Positions 44,402-52,621 of a DNA stretch of 64,000 nucleotides are shown piece by piece; the first letter of the stretch is position 1; each line of letters starts with the position of its first letter. The stretch comes from Streptomyces sp. NBC_01306 (GTDB taxonomy: Bacteria; Actinomycetota; Actinomycetes; Streptomycetales; Streptomycetaceae). The notes below the pieces were generated by a model. It saw only the letters and a program-made list of their open reading frames with translations, searched no databases and was not told where the DNA came from. The translations under genes and the position numbers were made by a program. The stretch lies in the NCBI RefSeq assembly GCF_026340465.1, contig NZ_JAPEPC010000001.1:3126001-3190000 (forward strand). Reading direction: 5' to 3'.

Positions 44402-44407
44402 CCGGGA

Positions 44408-45064
44408 TCAGACCGACGGAAGCCCCAGCGGAGCCCCGATCTCCTCGGCCATGACCCGGCCCGCCTCCTCGGCCAGCGTCTCCTCGCTCAGGTCCTGGTC
44501 CGTGTCCAGTCCGTCGAGAGCCGGGAGCGGCTGGTCGAGACGGACGTGGGCGACCAGGGACTGGAGTGCGCGCAGCGCGGCCGCCGCGGTGGAGCCCCAG
44601 TTGGAGAAGTACGAGAACTGCCACCACCACATCGCCTCGGTAGTCCGGCCCGCGCAGTAGTGGGCCATACCGTGGCGGAGGTCCGTGAGGATGTCCGCGA
44701 GGTCGTCGCTGATACGGCAGGCCACGGGGGCCTTGCGCGGCTCGTACGGGTCGAACACCTCGGAGTACACGTCGACCGGCTCCAGGAGCTGCGCGAAGCG
44801 CTCCCGCAGGTCGTCGGCATCGGGTTCCGGGCCGAGGTCGGGCTCGTACCGGTCGGCCGGGAGGATGTCCTCGTGCGCGCCGAGGCGCCCGCCGGCCAGG
44901 AGGAGCTGGGAGATCTCCAGCAGCAGGAAGGGCACCGCGCTGTCCGGCTCGTCGCCCTTGGCCACCTCGGTGACGGCGACGATGAAGGACTCGACCTGGT
45001 CGGCGATCTGGACGTCGAAGTCGTTCGGGTCTTCCGTGACCTTGTTCAGCGTTGCGTCAGACAT
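44408..45064 (-). CDS. DUF5063-domain protein, 218 aa
   Basis: A conserved soluble, helical, acidic actinobacterial protein. It contains [20 protein letters not shown], then [19 protein letters not shown] and [20 protein letters not shown]. In Streptomyces it regularly sits directly after recR, as here. Its ATG at 45064 overlaps the recR end by eight bases, so it is co-translated. The biochemical role is unknown. Confidence 0.9.
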   Translation of the reverse strand: MSDATLNKVTEDPNDFDVQIADQVESFIVAVTEVAKGDEPDSAVPFLLLEISQLLLAGGRLGAHEDILPADRYEPDLGPEPDADDLRERFAQLLEPVDVYSEVFDPYEPRKAPVACRISDDLADILTDLRHGMAHYCAGRTTEAMWWWQFSYFSNWGSTAAAALRALQSLVAHVRLDQPLPALDGLDTDQDLSEETLAEEAGRVMAEEIGAPLGLPSV

Positions 45065-45656
45065 CGAGTAGTCGTCTCCCCTCAAAGGCACGACCGAGCG
45101 TGACCTCGTCCGCGTATTCCAGATCTCCACCAACAGGAAGACCACTCGCCAGGCGGGTGACCTTCAAACCCATGGGTTTGATCATGCGCGCGAGGTACGT
45201 CGCCGTGGCCTCGCCCTCCAGATTCGGGTCGGTCGCCAGGATCAGCTCAGTGACGGCGCCGTCCGCGAGCCTGGCCAGCAGTTCCCGGATCCGCAGATCG
45301 TCCGGGCCGACGCCCTCGATGGGGCTGATGGCGCCGCCGAGCACGTGGTAGCGGCCCCGGAACTCACGGGTCCGCTCGACTGCCACGACATCCTTCGGCT
45401 CCTCGACGACACAGATGACCGTCTGATCGCGGCGGGTGTCCCGGCAGATCCCGCAGAGCTCGGCCTGCGCGACATTGCCGCACACCCCGCAGAACCGGAC
45501 CTTGTCCTTCACTTCGAGCAGCGAGTGCGCCAGGCGGCGCACGTCGGTGGGCTCGGCCTGGAGGATGTGGAAGGCGATCCGCTGCGCGCTCTTGGGACCG
45601 ACGCCGGGCAGCCTGCCCAATTCGTCGATGAGGTCCTGGACCACGCCTTCGTACAA
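45057..45656 (-). CDS. recR: Recombination protein RecR, 199 aa
   Basis: Acts with RecF and RecO in gap repair and RecA loading. An N-terminal helix-hairpin-helix ([20 protein letters not shown]) is followed by a Cys4 zinc finger (FCGVCGN and LCGICRD), then a TOPRIM domain ([17 protein letters not shown]) and the C-terminal Walker-like [11 protein letters not shown]. All expected motifs are present and the length is normal. The start is TTG 45656, with AGAGG upstream. It follows ybaB by about 115 bp on the same strand. Confidence 0.96.
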   Translation of the reverse strand: MYEGVVQDLIDELGRLPGVGPKSAQRIAFHILQAEPTDVRRLAHSLLEVKDKVRFCGVCGNVAQAELCGICRDTRRDQTVICVVEEPKDVVAVERTREFRGRYHVLGGAISPIEGVGPDDLRIRELLARLADGAVTELILATDPNLEGEATATYLARMIKPMGLKVTRLASGLPVGGDLEYADEVTLGRAFEGRRLLDV

Positions 45657-45773
45657 CGGAGCGCCTCTTTCGTTCTGCTGTGGAACGTACGGTAGTTGGT
45701 GCGAGGTTCCGTTAGAACCTCGGGAGCGTGAAGACCTTCGGAAGCTCTCGCGTCACGCGACGCCCCGCACGCC

Positions 45774-46109
45774 TCAGATACCGAGACCCGGCATACCGCC
45801 GAGCCCCTGGGCGAGCGGGCCGAGCTTCTGCTGCTGGAGCGCCGAAGCGTTCTCGTTGGCGGCGTGGACCGCGGCGACGATCAGGTCCGCCAGGGTCTCC
45901 GTGTCCTCGGGATCGACGGCCTTCGGGTCGATCACCAGGCCGCGCAGCTCACCGGAGCCGGTGACGGTGGCCTTGACCAGACCGCCGCCCGCCTGGCCGT
46001 CGACCTCGGTCCGTGCCAGTTCCTCCTGAGCCTGCGCGAGATCCTGCTGCATCTTCTGGGCCTGCTGAAGCAGCTGCTGCATATTGGGCTGGCCACCACC
46101 GGGAATCAC
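45774..46109 (-). CDS. YbaB/EbfC-family nucleoid-associated protein, 111 aa
   Basis: A small DNA-binding dimer. [20 protein letters not shown] is the N-terminal helix, followed by the sheet ([20 protein letters not shown]) and C-terminal helix of the family. Start GTG 46109. Adjacent to recR, as in many bacteria, where the two are functionally linked. The Gly/Met-rich tail [10 protein letters not shown] is usual in Streptomyces. Confidence 0.93.
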   Translation of the reverse strand: MIPGGGQPNMQQLLQQAQKMQQDLAQAQEELARTEVDGQAGGGLVKATVTGSGELRGLVIDPKAVDPEDTETLADLIVAAVHAANENASALQQQKLGPLAQGLGGMPGLGI

Positions 46110-46561
46110 GGGTCACTCCGAGGCTGTTCGACGACATTCCGACTGCGCCAGGACTGTGCTCCTGCCGCGTTTCCACTGCTTGCTCACTGCGTACCCATGG
46201 GGTACTTGCTGCTTTCCGCCGCGTTGCCGCAACGTTCCGGCGGGGGTGCTCCGGGCCTTTCCGATGCTCCTCAGCCGGTAAAACGAGCCTACGTGGTCCC
46301 CGGGCGGCCCGCCCTCCGCCGTGAGGACCAACTCTTTCGGGTGAGAGTACGACGGCTCATATACCTGATCACAGCCCGCTTACAGTCGTAAACCCTGGCA
46401 TAACGGCGCCATCGCCCACCATTCGGCGGTATGAAGGGCACTCGCATCGGCAGCGTTCGGTACGGCCGGTGCCCAGCGGCCGGTGTCCAGCACGGTCCAG
46501 CACGGTCCGGCGCGGCCCGGTAGGCACGCGCGCACCGTACGTGACGGAGGGGAGAAGTCTG
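46110..46561. other. Intergenic region between ybaB and the SLATT gene
   Basis: About 450 bp with divergent promoters. GTGTCCAGCACGGTCCAGCA-type short repeats occur at 46482-46510. No gene, tRNA or other RNA is recognisable. Confidence 0.5.
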
Positions 46562-47458
46562 GTGGGCCAGCCGGAGATGCCGCAGCCCGAGGAGGACGCC
46601 GTACGGCCCGGGGGCGGCCCCGGCGCGGGCCCCCGGGCGGATACGGGGCCGGACACGGGGGCCTCCGCCCCGGGGACGGAGCCTGATCACGCGGCCGGTC
46701 CGCGCACGGATACGGACACAGCCGCGGATCCGGGCATGGACACGGGCGCGGACACAGCCACGGGCGCCCTCGCCGGTCCGGGTGCGGACCTGACCGGTGA
46801 ACCGTTTCCGGCGGGCGACTGGGGTGAGCCCGTCGAGCGCCTGGACGAGCTGTACCGGTGGGTGGAGTCGGCCGCGCTGCGGACCGCGGGCTGGTATCTG
46901 GCCGACCGGGCCTGGAAGCGCCGGGGGGCGCGGGCCCTCCGGGCGGGATCGGCCGGGGGTGCGCTCGTGGGGGCGTTACTGCCGCTGCTCGACCTGGCGG
47001 CCGGTCTGCACGGTGCGGCGGAGTGGGGCTATCCGGCGCTGCTGGCCGGAGTGGCGTGCGCGGCGGGCGACCGCTGGTTCGGGCTGACCGCCGGCTGGAT
47101 GCGCGACGTGGCGACGGCGCAGGCGGTGCAGCGGCGGCTCCAGGTGCTCCAGTTCGACTGGGCTTCGGAGAGCGTCCGCGAGGTGCTCGGCCCGGCGGAG
47201 GGCACGGCGAGCGAGGCGACCGAACGCTGCCTGGGCGTGCTGCGCAGGTTCTCCGACGACGTGACGGATCTCGTACGGGGTGAGACGGCGGAGTGGATGG
47301 TCGGATTCCGTACGGGCGGCGCGGTGCCCGTATCGGTGCGGGGCCCCGGAGAAGCACGCGGCGGCGGCGAGCCGATGTCCGTGGGCCGCGCGGTGCCGGC
47401 GATGGGCGTACGCCCGAACATGCCGCGCCAGCGCCCACCGGAATCGCCGTCGCGGTAA
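46562..47458 (+). CDS. SLATT-domain two-TM membrane protein, 298 aa
   Basis: The N-terminal 80 residues are low-complexity Gly/Pro/Asp/Thr-rich. The conserved part begins VERLDELYRWVESAALRTAG, and WYLADRAWKRRGAR leads into two membrane helices (LVGALLPLLDLAAGLHGAAE and ALLAGVACAAGDRWFGL). A cytoplasmic helix (DVATAQAVQRRLQVLQFDW) and a soluble tail follow. SLATT proteins are thought to be membrane effectors in nucleotide-signal-based conflict systems, but this form is stand-alone in core Streptomyces DNA. GTG 46562 has GGAGGGGAGAAG upstream; an ATG at 46577 is the alternative. Confidence 0.75.
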   Translation: MGQPEMPQPEEDAVRPGGGPGAGPRADTGPDTGASAPGTEPDHAAGPRTDTDTAADPGMDTGADTATGALAGPGADLTGEPFPAGDWGEPVERLDELYRWVESAALRTAGWYLADRAWKRRGARALRAGSAGGALVGALLPLLDLAAGLHGAAEWGYPALLAGVACAAGDRWFGLTAGWMRDVATAQAVQRRLQVLQFDWASESVREVLGPAEGTASEATERCLGVLRRFSDDVTDLVRGETAEWMVGFRTGGAVPVSVRGPGEARGGGEPMSVGRAVPAMGVRPNMPRQRPPESPSR

Positions 47459-47551
47459 CCACGACGGCGCGGTGCCCGGGTCGCCCGCGCGGTGACCGCG
47501 CGTTCGCCGCAGTCGCCCGCGCGCCGTGGTCGGCGCGCGGCGCCCGGAAGA

Positions 47552-48496
47552 TCAGGCGCCGCCGCCGGCCGTGACGGCCCGCACCGCGTCGAGCAGGGGC
47601 AGCGCGCCCTGGTCGACGAGCAGAGCGGCCAGGGCGGCTCCGAGCTTCTCCGGTTCGGCGACCGAGCCCGTGAGCGTCGCCGAGATCTGCTCCGTGCCGT
47701 CCAGTGACGTCACCTGGCCGGACAGCCCGAGGCTGCCGTCCGGAAGGCGTTCGGCGTACGCGCCCACCGGGACGCTGCAACCCCCGTGCAGCTCGGCGAG
47801 CAGGGAGCGCTCCGCCCGTACGGCCGCGTCCACGGTGAGGTCGCCCGCGGTGGCGAGGATCTCGCGCAGAGCCGTGTTGTCCTCACGCACCTGGATCCCC
47901 AGCGCTCCCTGGCCGGGGCTCGGCGGAAACCGGTCGAGCGGCAGCAGTTCACCGATCGCGTCCCCGAGGCCGAGCCGGTGGATCCCCGCGGCGGCGAGGA
48001 CCACGGCGTCCAGGCCCATCGTTTCGATCTTCTTCAGCCGGGGCGGGACGTTCCCCCGGATCGGCACCAGTTCGAGATCGGGCCGCACGGCGAGCAGTTG
48101 GGCGATACGGCGCGGCGCACCGGTACCCACGCGGGCCCCCTTCCGGAGCCCCGCGAGGGTGGAGCCGCAGAGCGCGTCCCGCACGTCCTCGCGCGCCGAC
48201 GGGGGCAGCAGGACGAGTCCGGGCGGATTCGCCGTGGGAAGGTCCTTGAGCGAGTGAACGACGACGTCCACGTCACCCCGGACCAGGGCCGCTTCCTGCT
48301 CGGTGCTGAAGGCAGAACCACCGCTGGCGGCGCTCACACTGGACATCCGCGACGTGCGGTCCTTGTCGCCCCCTTCGAGGATCACCCGGTGGGTGAAGGA
48401 GACGTCGGGATACCGCTCCCGCAGGGGCTTCAGATATCCGCGGACCTGAGCTTTGGCCAGATTGCTCGCGCGCGAGCCGACGAAGTACTGCGCCAC
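47552..48496 (-). CDS. hemC: Hydroxymethylbilane synthase, 314 aa
   Basis: Joins four porphobilinogens into hydroxymethylbilane in haem/corrin synthesis. VGSRASNLAKAQV is the N-terminal signature; HSLKDLP holds the active-site Lys-Asp pair, and the dipyrromethane cofactor Cys is Cys240 in HGGCSVPVGAYA. GTG 48496 has GGAGAG eight bases upstream and is preferred to GTG 48505. No other haem genes are near, and the sequence around residues 55-65 (SVSAASGGSAFSTE) departs from the usual form. It may be a second copy beside a main haem-operon hemC, which I cannot check here. Confidence 0.88.
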   Translation of the reverse strand: MAQYFVGSRASNLAKAQVRGYLKPLRERYPDVSFTHRVILEGGDKDRTSRMSSVSAASGGSAFSTEQEAALVRGDVDVVVHSLKDLPTANPPGLVLLPPSAREDVRDALCGSTLAGLRKGARVGTGAPRRIAQLLAVRPDLELVPIRGNVPPRLKKIETMGLDAVVLAAAGIHRLGLGDAIGELLPLDRFPPSPGQGALGIQVREDNTALREILATAGDLTVDAAVRAERSLLAELHGGCSVPVGAYAERLPDGSLGLSGQVTSLDGTEQISATLTGSVAEPEKLGAALAALLVDQGALPLLDAVRAVTAGGGA

Positions 48497-48576
48497 GGTG
48501 ATCACTCTCCAAGCTGACGGGGTGCCGTCAGGCTAGGACGCGCGGAGGGGCGCTCATACAGACACGGGGTCGGCAT

Positions 48577-48929
48577 GGCACGGCCCGCGAGGCGGTGTGG
48601 GAACGGCTGCGGCTGCACCGCAGGCTGACCGGGCCCATACTCGGCCCGCTGGAGACGTATCTGCTGGTGCGCGGGATGCGTACGCTCTTCCCCCGGATGC
48701 GCCAGATCTCGGCCACCGCGATGACCGTCGCCGAGCACTTCGACGGCCACCCGCTAATCAGGAGGGTCGCCTACCCGGGCCTTCCGTCGGACCCCGGCCA
48801 CCGGATCGCGGCCCGCCAGATGACCGGCGGATTCAGCGGGATGCTGTCCCTGCATGTGGCGGGAGAGTGGCAGACCTCGTCGCCGACCTCGAACAGGCCC
48901 TGGAACGGGCCGTGAAGGAAGACCATTGA
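48577..48929 (+). pseudogene. Relic of a PLP-dependent trans-sulfuration enzyme
   Basis: One frame encodes TAREAVWERLRLHRRLTGPI, ETYLLVRGMRTLFPRM and VAYPGLPSDPGHRIAARQMT, the C-terminal domain of cystathionine gamma-synthase/lyase enzymes. It loses register after LSLHVAGEW. The next frame gives ADLVADLEQALERAVKEDH, the normal end of such enzymes, so about 60 residues are missing in between. The PLP-binding N-terminal two-thirds are absent. Its old stop overlaps the TTG start of the transporter gene. Confidence 0.8.
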
Positions 48930-50320
48930 GCCACCCCACCCCCACCCCACGCGACGGCGCGCCACCGGCGGACCTCACGCCGCCCGGGGACGCCGCCGGG
49001 CCCGGGTCCGTACCGGAGCAGGAGACGGCCCCGGCACAGGAGACAGCCCCGGAGCAGGAGACCCCGGAGCAGGAAGCGGACGGCGGCACGGGTGAACCCG
49101 CCGGTCCCCCGGGCCAGTTCACGGGCCGCCGGTTCACCGGTCTGTTCCGCGACGCCTCGGTGTCCGCCGTGCTGGCCGGACTCGTGGCGGTCGTCGTGTC
49201 GTACTCGGGACCGCTGGTCATCGTCCTCTCGGCGGCGTCCAACGGGCATCTGACCGCCGCGCAGACCAGCTCCTGGGTCTGGGCGATCTCCATCGGCAGC
49301 GGTGTCACCTGCATCGGCCTGAGCCTGTGGACCAGGATGCCGGTGATCACGGCCTGGTCCACACCGGGTGCGGCGCTGCTGGTCACCAGCCTGGGCTCGT
49401 ACTCGTACCCGGAGGCCATCGGGGCCTTCCTCGTCAGCGGAGTGGTCATCGCGCTCGTCGGGATGACCGGTGTGTTCGGATGGCTGATGCGGCAGATCCC
49501 GGGCGCGGTCGTCTCCGCGATGCTCGCGGGCATCCTGTTCTCGTTCGGCACCGGGGCGTTCAGCTCGCTCAAGTCCGCCCCGTACATCGCCGGTTCGGTC
49601 CTCATCGGCTATCTGCTGGCGAAGCGCTGGCTGCCCCGTTACGCGGTTCTGACGGCCCTGGCCGCGGGGGTGATCGCCGCCGCGGCCGGCTCTCGGCTCC
49701 ATGCCCACCTCGGCGGACTGGAGCTGGCACGGCCGGTGTTCACCACACCGCACTTCTCGGCGGCCTCGCTCGTCGGCATCGCGGTGCCGCTGATCCTGGC
49801 GACGCTCGCCTCGCAGAACGCGCCGGGCATGGCGGTGCTCAGCGCCTCCGGGTACGAGCCCGAGGACCGGCTGCTGATCGGCTCGACCGGCGCCGTCTCC
49901 ACCGTGCTGGCCCCGTTCGGTGCGCACGCGATCAATCTGGCCGCGATCACCGCCGCGATCTGCACCGGCCCCGAGGCCCACCGCGACCCGCGGCGCCGGT
50001 ATGTGGCGGGCGTGTCGTGCGGGGCGTTCTACCTCATCGTCGGCTCGTTCGGCTCGGCGCTGGTGGCCCTGTTCGCCGGGCTGCCCAAGGAACTGGTGGC
50101 GGCGATCGCCGGAGTGGCCCTGCTGGGGGCGCTGGCCGGGAGCCTCACGGGTGCGGTGAAGGAGGAGAAGGACCGCGAGGCGGCCCTGATCACCTTCCTC
50201 GCCACGGCTTCAGGCCTCACCCTCTTCGGTATCGGCTCGGCGTTCTGGGGGCTCCTCTTCGGGGTCGTCACCCACCTCGTGCTGACCTACCGGCGGAAGG
50301 CGGCAGTGGCGGCCGCGTAA
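48926..50320 (+). CDS. BenE-family benzoate/aromatic-acid permease, 464 aa
   Basis: An inner-membrane transporter with about 11-12 helices. The N-terminal 70 residues are a Pro/Glu/Ala-rich cytoplasmic tail with EQETAP repeats. The membrane part contains ITAWSTPGAALLVTSLGSYS, then AIGAFLVSGVVIALVG and QNAPGMAVL, typical of BenE. The start is TTG 48926, with GAAGGAAG upstream; that site lies inside the C-terminal end of the PLP-lyase relic, so the gene now borrows its translation signal from the relic. No aromatic catabolic genes are near. The true substrate may differ. Confidence 0.87.
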   Translation: MSHPTPTPRDGAPPADLTPPGDAAGPGSVPEQETAPAQETAPEQETPEQEADGGTGEPAGPPGQFTGRRFTGLFRDASVSAVLAGLVAVVVSYSGPLVIVLSAASNGHLTAAQTSSWVWAISIGSGVTCIGLSLWTRMPVITAWSTPGAALLVTSLGSYSYPEAIGAFLVSGVVIALVGMTGVFGWLMRQIPGAVVSAMLAGILFSFGTGAFSSLKSAPYIAGSVLIGYLLAKRWLPRYAVLTALAAGVIAAAAGSRLHAHLGGLELARPVFTTPHFSAASLVGIAVPLILATLASQNAPGMAVLSASGYEPEDRLLIGSTGAVSTVLAPFGAHAINLAAITAAICTGPEAHRDPRRRYVAGVSCGAFYLIVGSFGSALVALFAGLPKELVAAIAGVALLGALAGSLTGAVKEEKDREAALITFLATASGLTLFGIGSAFWGLLFGVVTHLVLTYRRKAAVAAA

Positions 50321-50340
50321 CCGGCAGCCGTACGGCGGAG

Positions 50341-50367
50341 CCCCGTCCGGCAGCCGCCCGGACGGGG
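50341..50367. terminator. Terminator hairpin of the benE-like gene
   Basis: CCCCGTCCGG and CCGGACGGGG pair perfectly (10 bp) around a 7-nt loop, 20 bases past the stop codon. Confidence 0.85.
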
Positions 50368-50440
50368 TTCTGCCACGCCCGGACGGGGTTCTGGCACGCC
50401 CGGACGGGGTTCTGGCACGCCCGGACGGGGTTCTGGCACG
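50357..50440. repeat. Four tandem 21-bp copies of the terminator's 3' arm
   Basis: Units begin at 50357, 50378, 50399 and 50420 with no spacers; each is CCCGGACGGGGTTCTG followed by (G/C)CACG. Only the first has TGCC in place of TGGC. Each unit repeats the 3' arm of the hairpin at 50341-50367, so any of them could pair with the single 5' arm. Confidence 0.92.
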
Positions 50441-50561
50441 CCCGGCTCACGCCGGAGCGGGCACCGGAAGCGGGCACCGGAGCGCACACCGGAGCAGGCG
50501 GCGCCGCGGCCTGGCCGGTGCCTCAGACCGGTGCCTCACAGCTGAGCCTCAGACCGGTGCC

Positions 50562-51626
50562 TCAGGCCGGAGCCACGGCCGACGGCCGCATCGACGCATG
50601 GGCGAACTCCGCCACCCCGTCGGCGAACGGCACCGAAGGCAGCCAGCCCAGTTCGGACCGGATCCGCGCGGAGGACGCGGTGATGTGGCGGACGTCCCCC
50701 AGCCGGTACTCCCCGGTGACCAGCGGGGCAGGCCCCGGATACGCCGTGGCGAGCTGCTGTGCCATGTCCAGGATCGTGTGCGGTTCCCCGCTGCCCACGT
50801 TGTACGCGCGCAGCTCCCCGGCCGCGCGGCCCGGGACTCCTTCCAGCGCCGCCGTGTTGGCGGACGCGATGTCCCGCACATGGACGAAGTCCCGCCGCTG
50901 CCCGCCGTCTTCGAACACGACCGGTGCCGTGCCGCGTGCCAGGGCCGAGCGGAAGAAGGACGCCACCCCCGCGTACGGGGTGTCCCGGGGCATTCCGGGC
51001 CCGTACACGTTGTGGTAGCGCAGCGCGACCGCCCGGCCGCCGGTCGCCCGCGCCCACGCCGCGGCCAGATGCTCCTGGGCGAGCTTCGTCGTCGCGTACA
51101 CGTTCCTCGGGTCGACCGGCGCCTCCTCGGTGACCAGGCCCGGCGCCACGTCGTCGCCGCACTGCGGGCAGACGGGCTCGAACCGGCCCGCTTCGAGATC
51201 GGCGGGCGAGCGCGGGCCCGGGCGTACGACGCCGTGCCGGGCGCAGTCGTAACGGCCCTCCCCGTACACCACCATGGACCCGGCAAGCACCAGGTCGCGT
51301 ACGCCCGCGCTCTCCATGGCCGCGAGCAGCACAGCGGTACCGAGGTCGTTGCAGCTCACATAGTCCGGCGCGTCCGCGAAGTGCTTGCCGAGCCCCACCA
51401 TCGCCGCCTGGTGGCAGACCGCGTCCACACCGCGCAGGGCCTTCTCCACCGCGGCCCTGTCCCGGACGTCGGCCTCGATCCACTCCGCGCCGGTGGGGGA
51501 CGGCCGCTGGGCGTGCGCAGCGGCCAACAGGGCGTCGAACACCACCGGTTCATGACCCCGGGCGGTCAGGTCGGCGACAATGTGCGAGCCGATGAAACCC
51601 GCGCCTCCAGTGACAAGTACACGCAT
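50562..51626 (-). CDS. NAD-dependent sugar epimerase/dehydratase, 354 aa
   Basis: A short-chain sugar-nucleotide enzyme. The N-terminus VLVTGGAGFIGSHIV binds NAD, and the catalytic Tyr-Lys pair is YATTK. The region between carries a small insertion with two Cys (FEPVCPQCGDDVAPG), unusual for the family. C-terminal motifs (RYHNVYGPGMP and DFVHVRDIASAN) fit GalE-like extended SDRs. The sugar substrate is unknown. It lies in a same-strand cluster with a hypothetical protein and a GT2/GT-C glycosyltransferase, suggesting a role in making a cell-surface or lipid-linked glycan. Confidence 0.9.
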   Translation of the reverse strand: MRVLVTGGAGFIGSHIVADLTARGHEPVVFDALLAAAHAQRPSPTGAEWIEADVRDRAAVEKALRGVDAVCHQAAMVGLGKHFADAPDYVSCNDLGTAVLLAAMESAGVRDLVLAGSMVVYGEGRYDCARHGVVRPGPRSPADLEAGRFEPVCPQCGDDVAPGLVTEEAPVDPRNVYATTKLAQEHLAAAWARATGGRAVALRYHNVYGPGMPRDTPYAGVASFFRSALARGTAPVVFEDGGQRRDFVHVRDIASANTAALEGVPGRAAGELRAYNVGSGEPHTILDMAQQLATAYPGPAPLVTGEYRLGDVRHITASSARIRSELGWLPSVPFADGVAEFAHASMRPSAVAPA

Positions 51627-51740
51627 GTCCTGAAGCGTACGTCCGGCCGGGCTGAAGGCGATGGTCAGCCCGGCCGGGTGAAGACGACGGCGGTCCGGAC
51701 GCCCCGCCGGCGGTGGAGCCGAGCTCCGGTGTGGATGAAC

Positions 51741-52391
51741 TCAGCTGAAGACGATCATCGACCCCTGCGCGAGGCTGCGGGTGGCCGCCGCGTGCAGTCC
51801 CAGCCATACGTGCCGTTCCCGGGCGAACGGGCTGTCGTCCGGCGGGACCGGGCCTGCCGGTTCCTCCAGCGATGTCGGACGGGACGGAGCCTGCGGGGTC
51901 GCCGGAGGGTTCGCCGCGTCGATACCGATGGACCCGGCCACCACCTCCAGCTCCCGGAGCAGGCCGTGGGCGGAGCCCAGCGGGCCGCCGCCTTCGAGGA
52001 GTTCGTCGTTGGACAGCGGTGCGGCGAAGTCGACCGGGACATAGGCCCCCGCGTGGTCGTAGTGCCACACCAGGTGGGACTGCTGCGCCGTGGACTCGAA
52101 CATCTCCAGGAGCTGTTCGTAGTCGCCGCCCAGGTGATCGACCGGCGCGACCTCCAGGCCGCAGATCTTCAGGAGGTACGCGCGCCGCAGGAAGTGCAGG
52201 GCGTCGTAGTCGAAACCGGCCACCGGGGCCACGTCGCCCGAGAGGCCCGGCATATAGGCGTAGACGGGTACGGACGGCAGACCGGCTTCGCCGAGTGCCT
52301 TGTCGTAGACGGCTATCTCTTCCGCGAAGGGGTTGTCGGGGCTGTGGCACAGCACATCGACGAGGGGGACCAGCCACAGGTCACAGGCCAA
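51741..52391 (-). CDS. Conserved hypothetical protein, 216 aa
   Basis: A soluble protein with MACDLWLVPLVDVLCHSPDN at the start, then AGFDYDALHFLRRAYLLKIC and HLVWHYDHAGAYVPVDF, and a Pro-rich loop near residue 165. No known motif. The start is TTG 52391, with TAGGAG five bases upstream. It lies between the epimerase and the glycosyltransferase on the same strand and may serve the same pathway. Confidence 0.75.
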   Translation of the reverse strand: MACDLWLVPLVDVLCHSPDNPFAEEIAVYDKALGEAGLPSVPVYAYMPGLSGDVAPVAGFDYDALHFLRRAYLLKICGLEVAPVDHLGGDYEQLLEMFESTAQQSHLVWHYDHAGAYVPVDFAAPLSNDELLEGGGPLGSAHGLLRELEVVAGSIGIDAANPPATPQAPSRPTSLEEPAGPVPPDDSPFARERHVWLGLHAAATRSLAQGSMIVFS

Positions 52392-52468
52392 CGGGGCTCC
52401 TAGCGGGGTTCGGGGGTCACCCCCCGAGCGGGCTTGTCCGGCCAGCGTAATGCGCGGTTCACTCTGCG

Positions 52469-52605
52469 CGAAGACCCCCGGTCGTCCTGGCCTCTCCCGG
52501 CGCGGAAGACCTCAGGTCGTCATGGGCGCTTCCCGCCCGGAAGACCGCCGGTCGTCGCGGACGCTCCCCGCCGGAAGACCCCCGCTCGTCCTGGGCGCCC
52601 CCGCC
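52469..52605. repeat. Four imperfect 34-35-nt tandem repeats
   Basis: GGAAGACC-type starts occur at 52471, 52506, 52541 and 52575, each followed by GGTCGTC or CTCGTC and a C-rich part. The array fills the gap between the glycosyltransferase stop codon and the next gene. Confidence 0.85.
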
Positions 52606-52621
52606 CCGCCGCCGTGCAGGG

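Noticed and set aside
50357..50440. Possible CRISPR-like array
   Set aside because: Units are tandem without spacers and come from a terminator arm.
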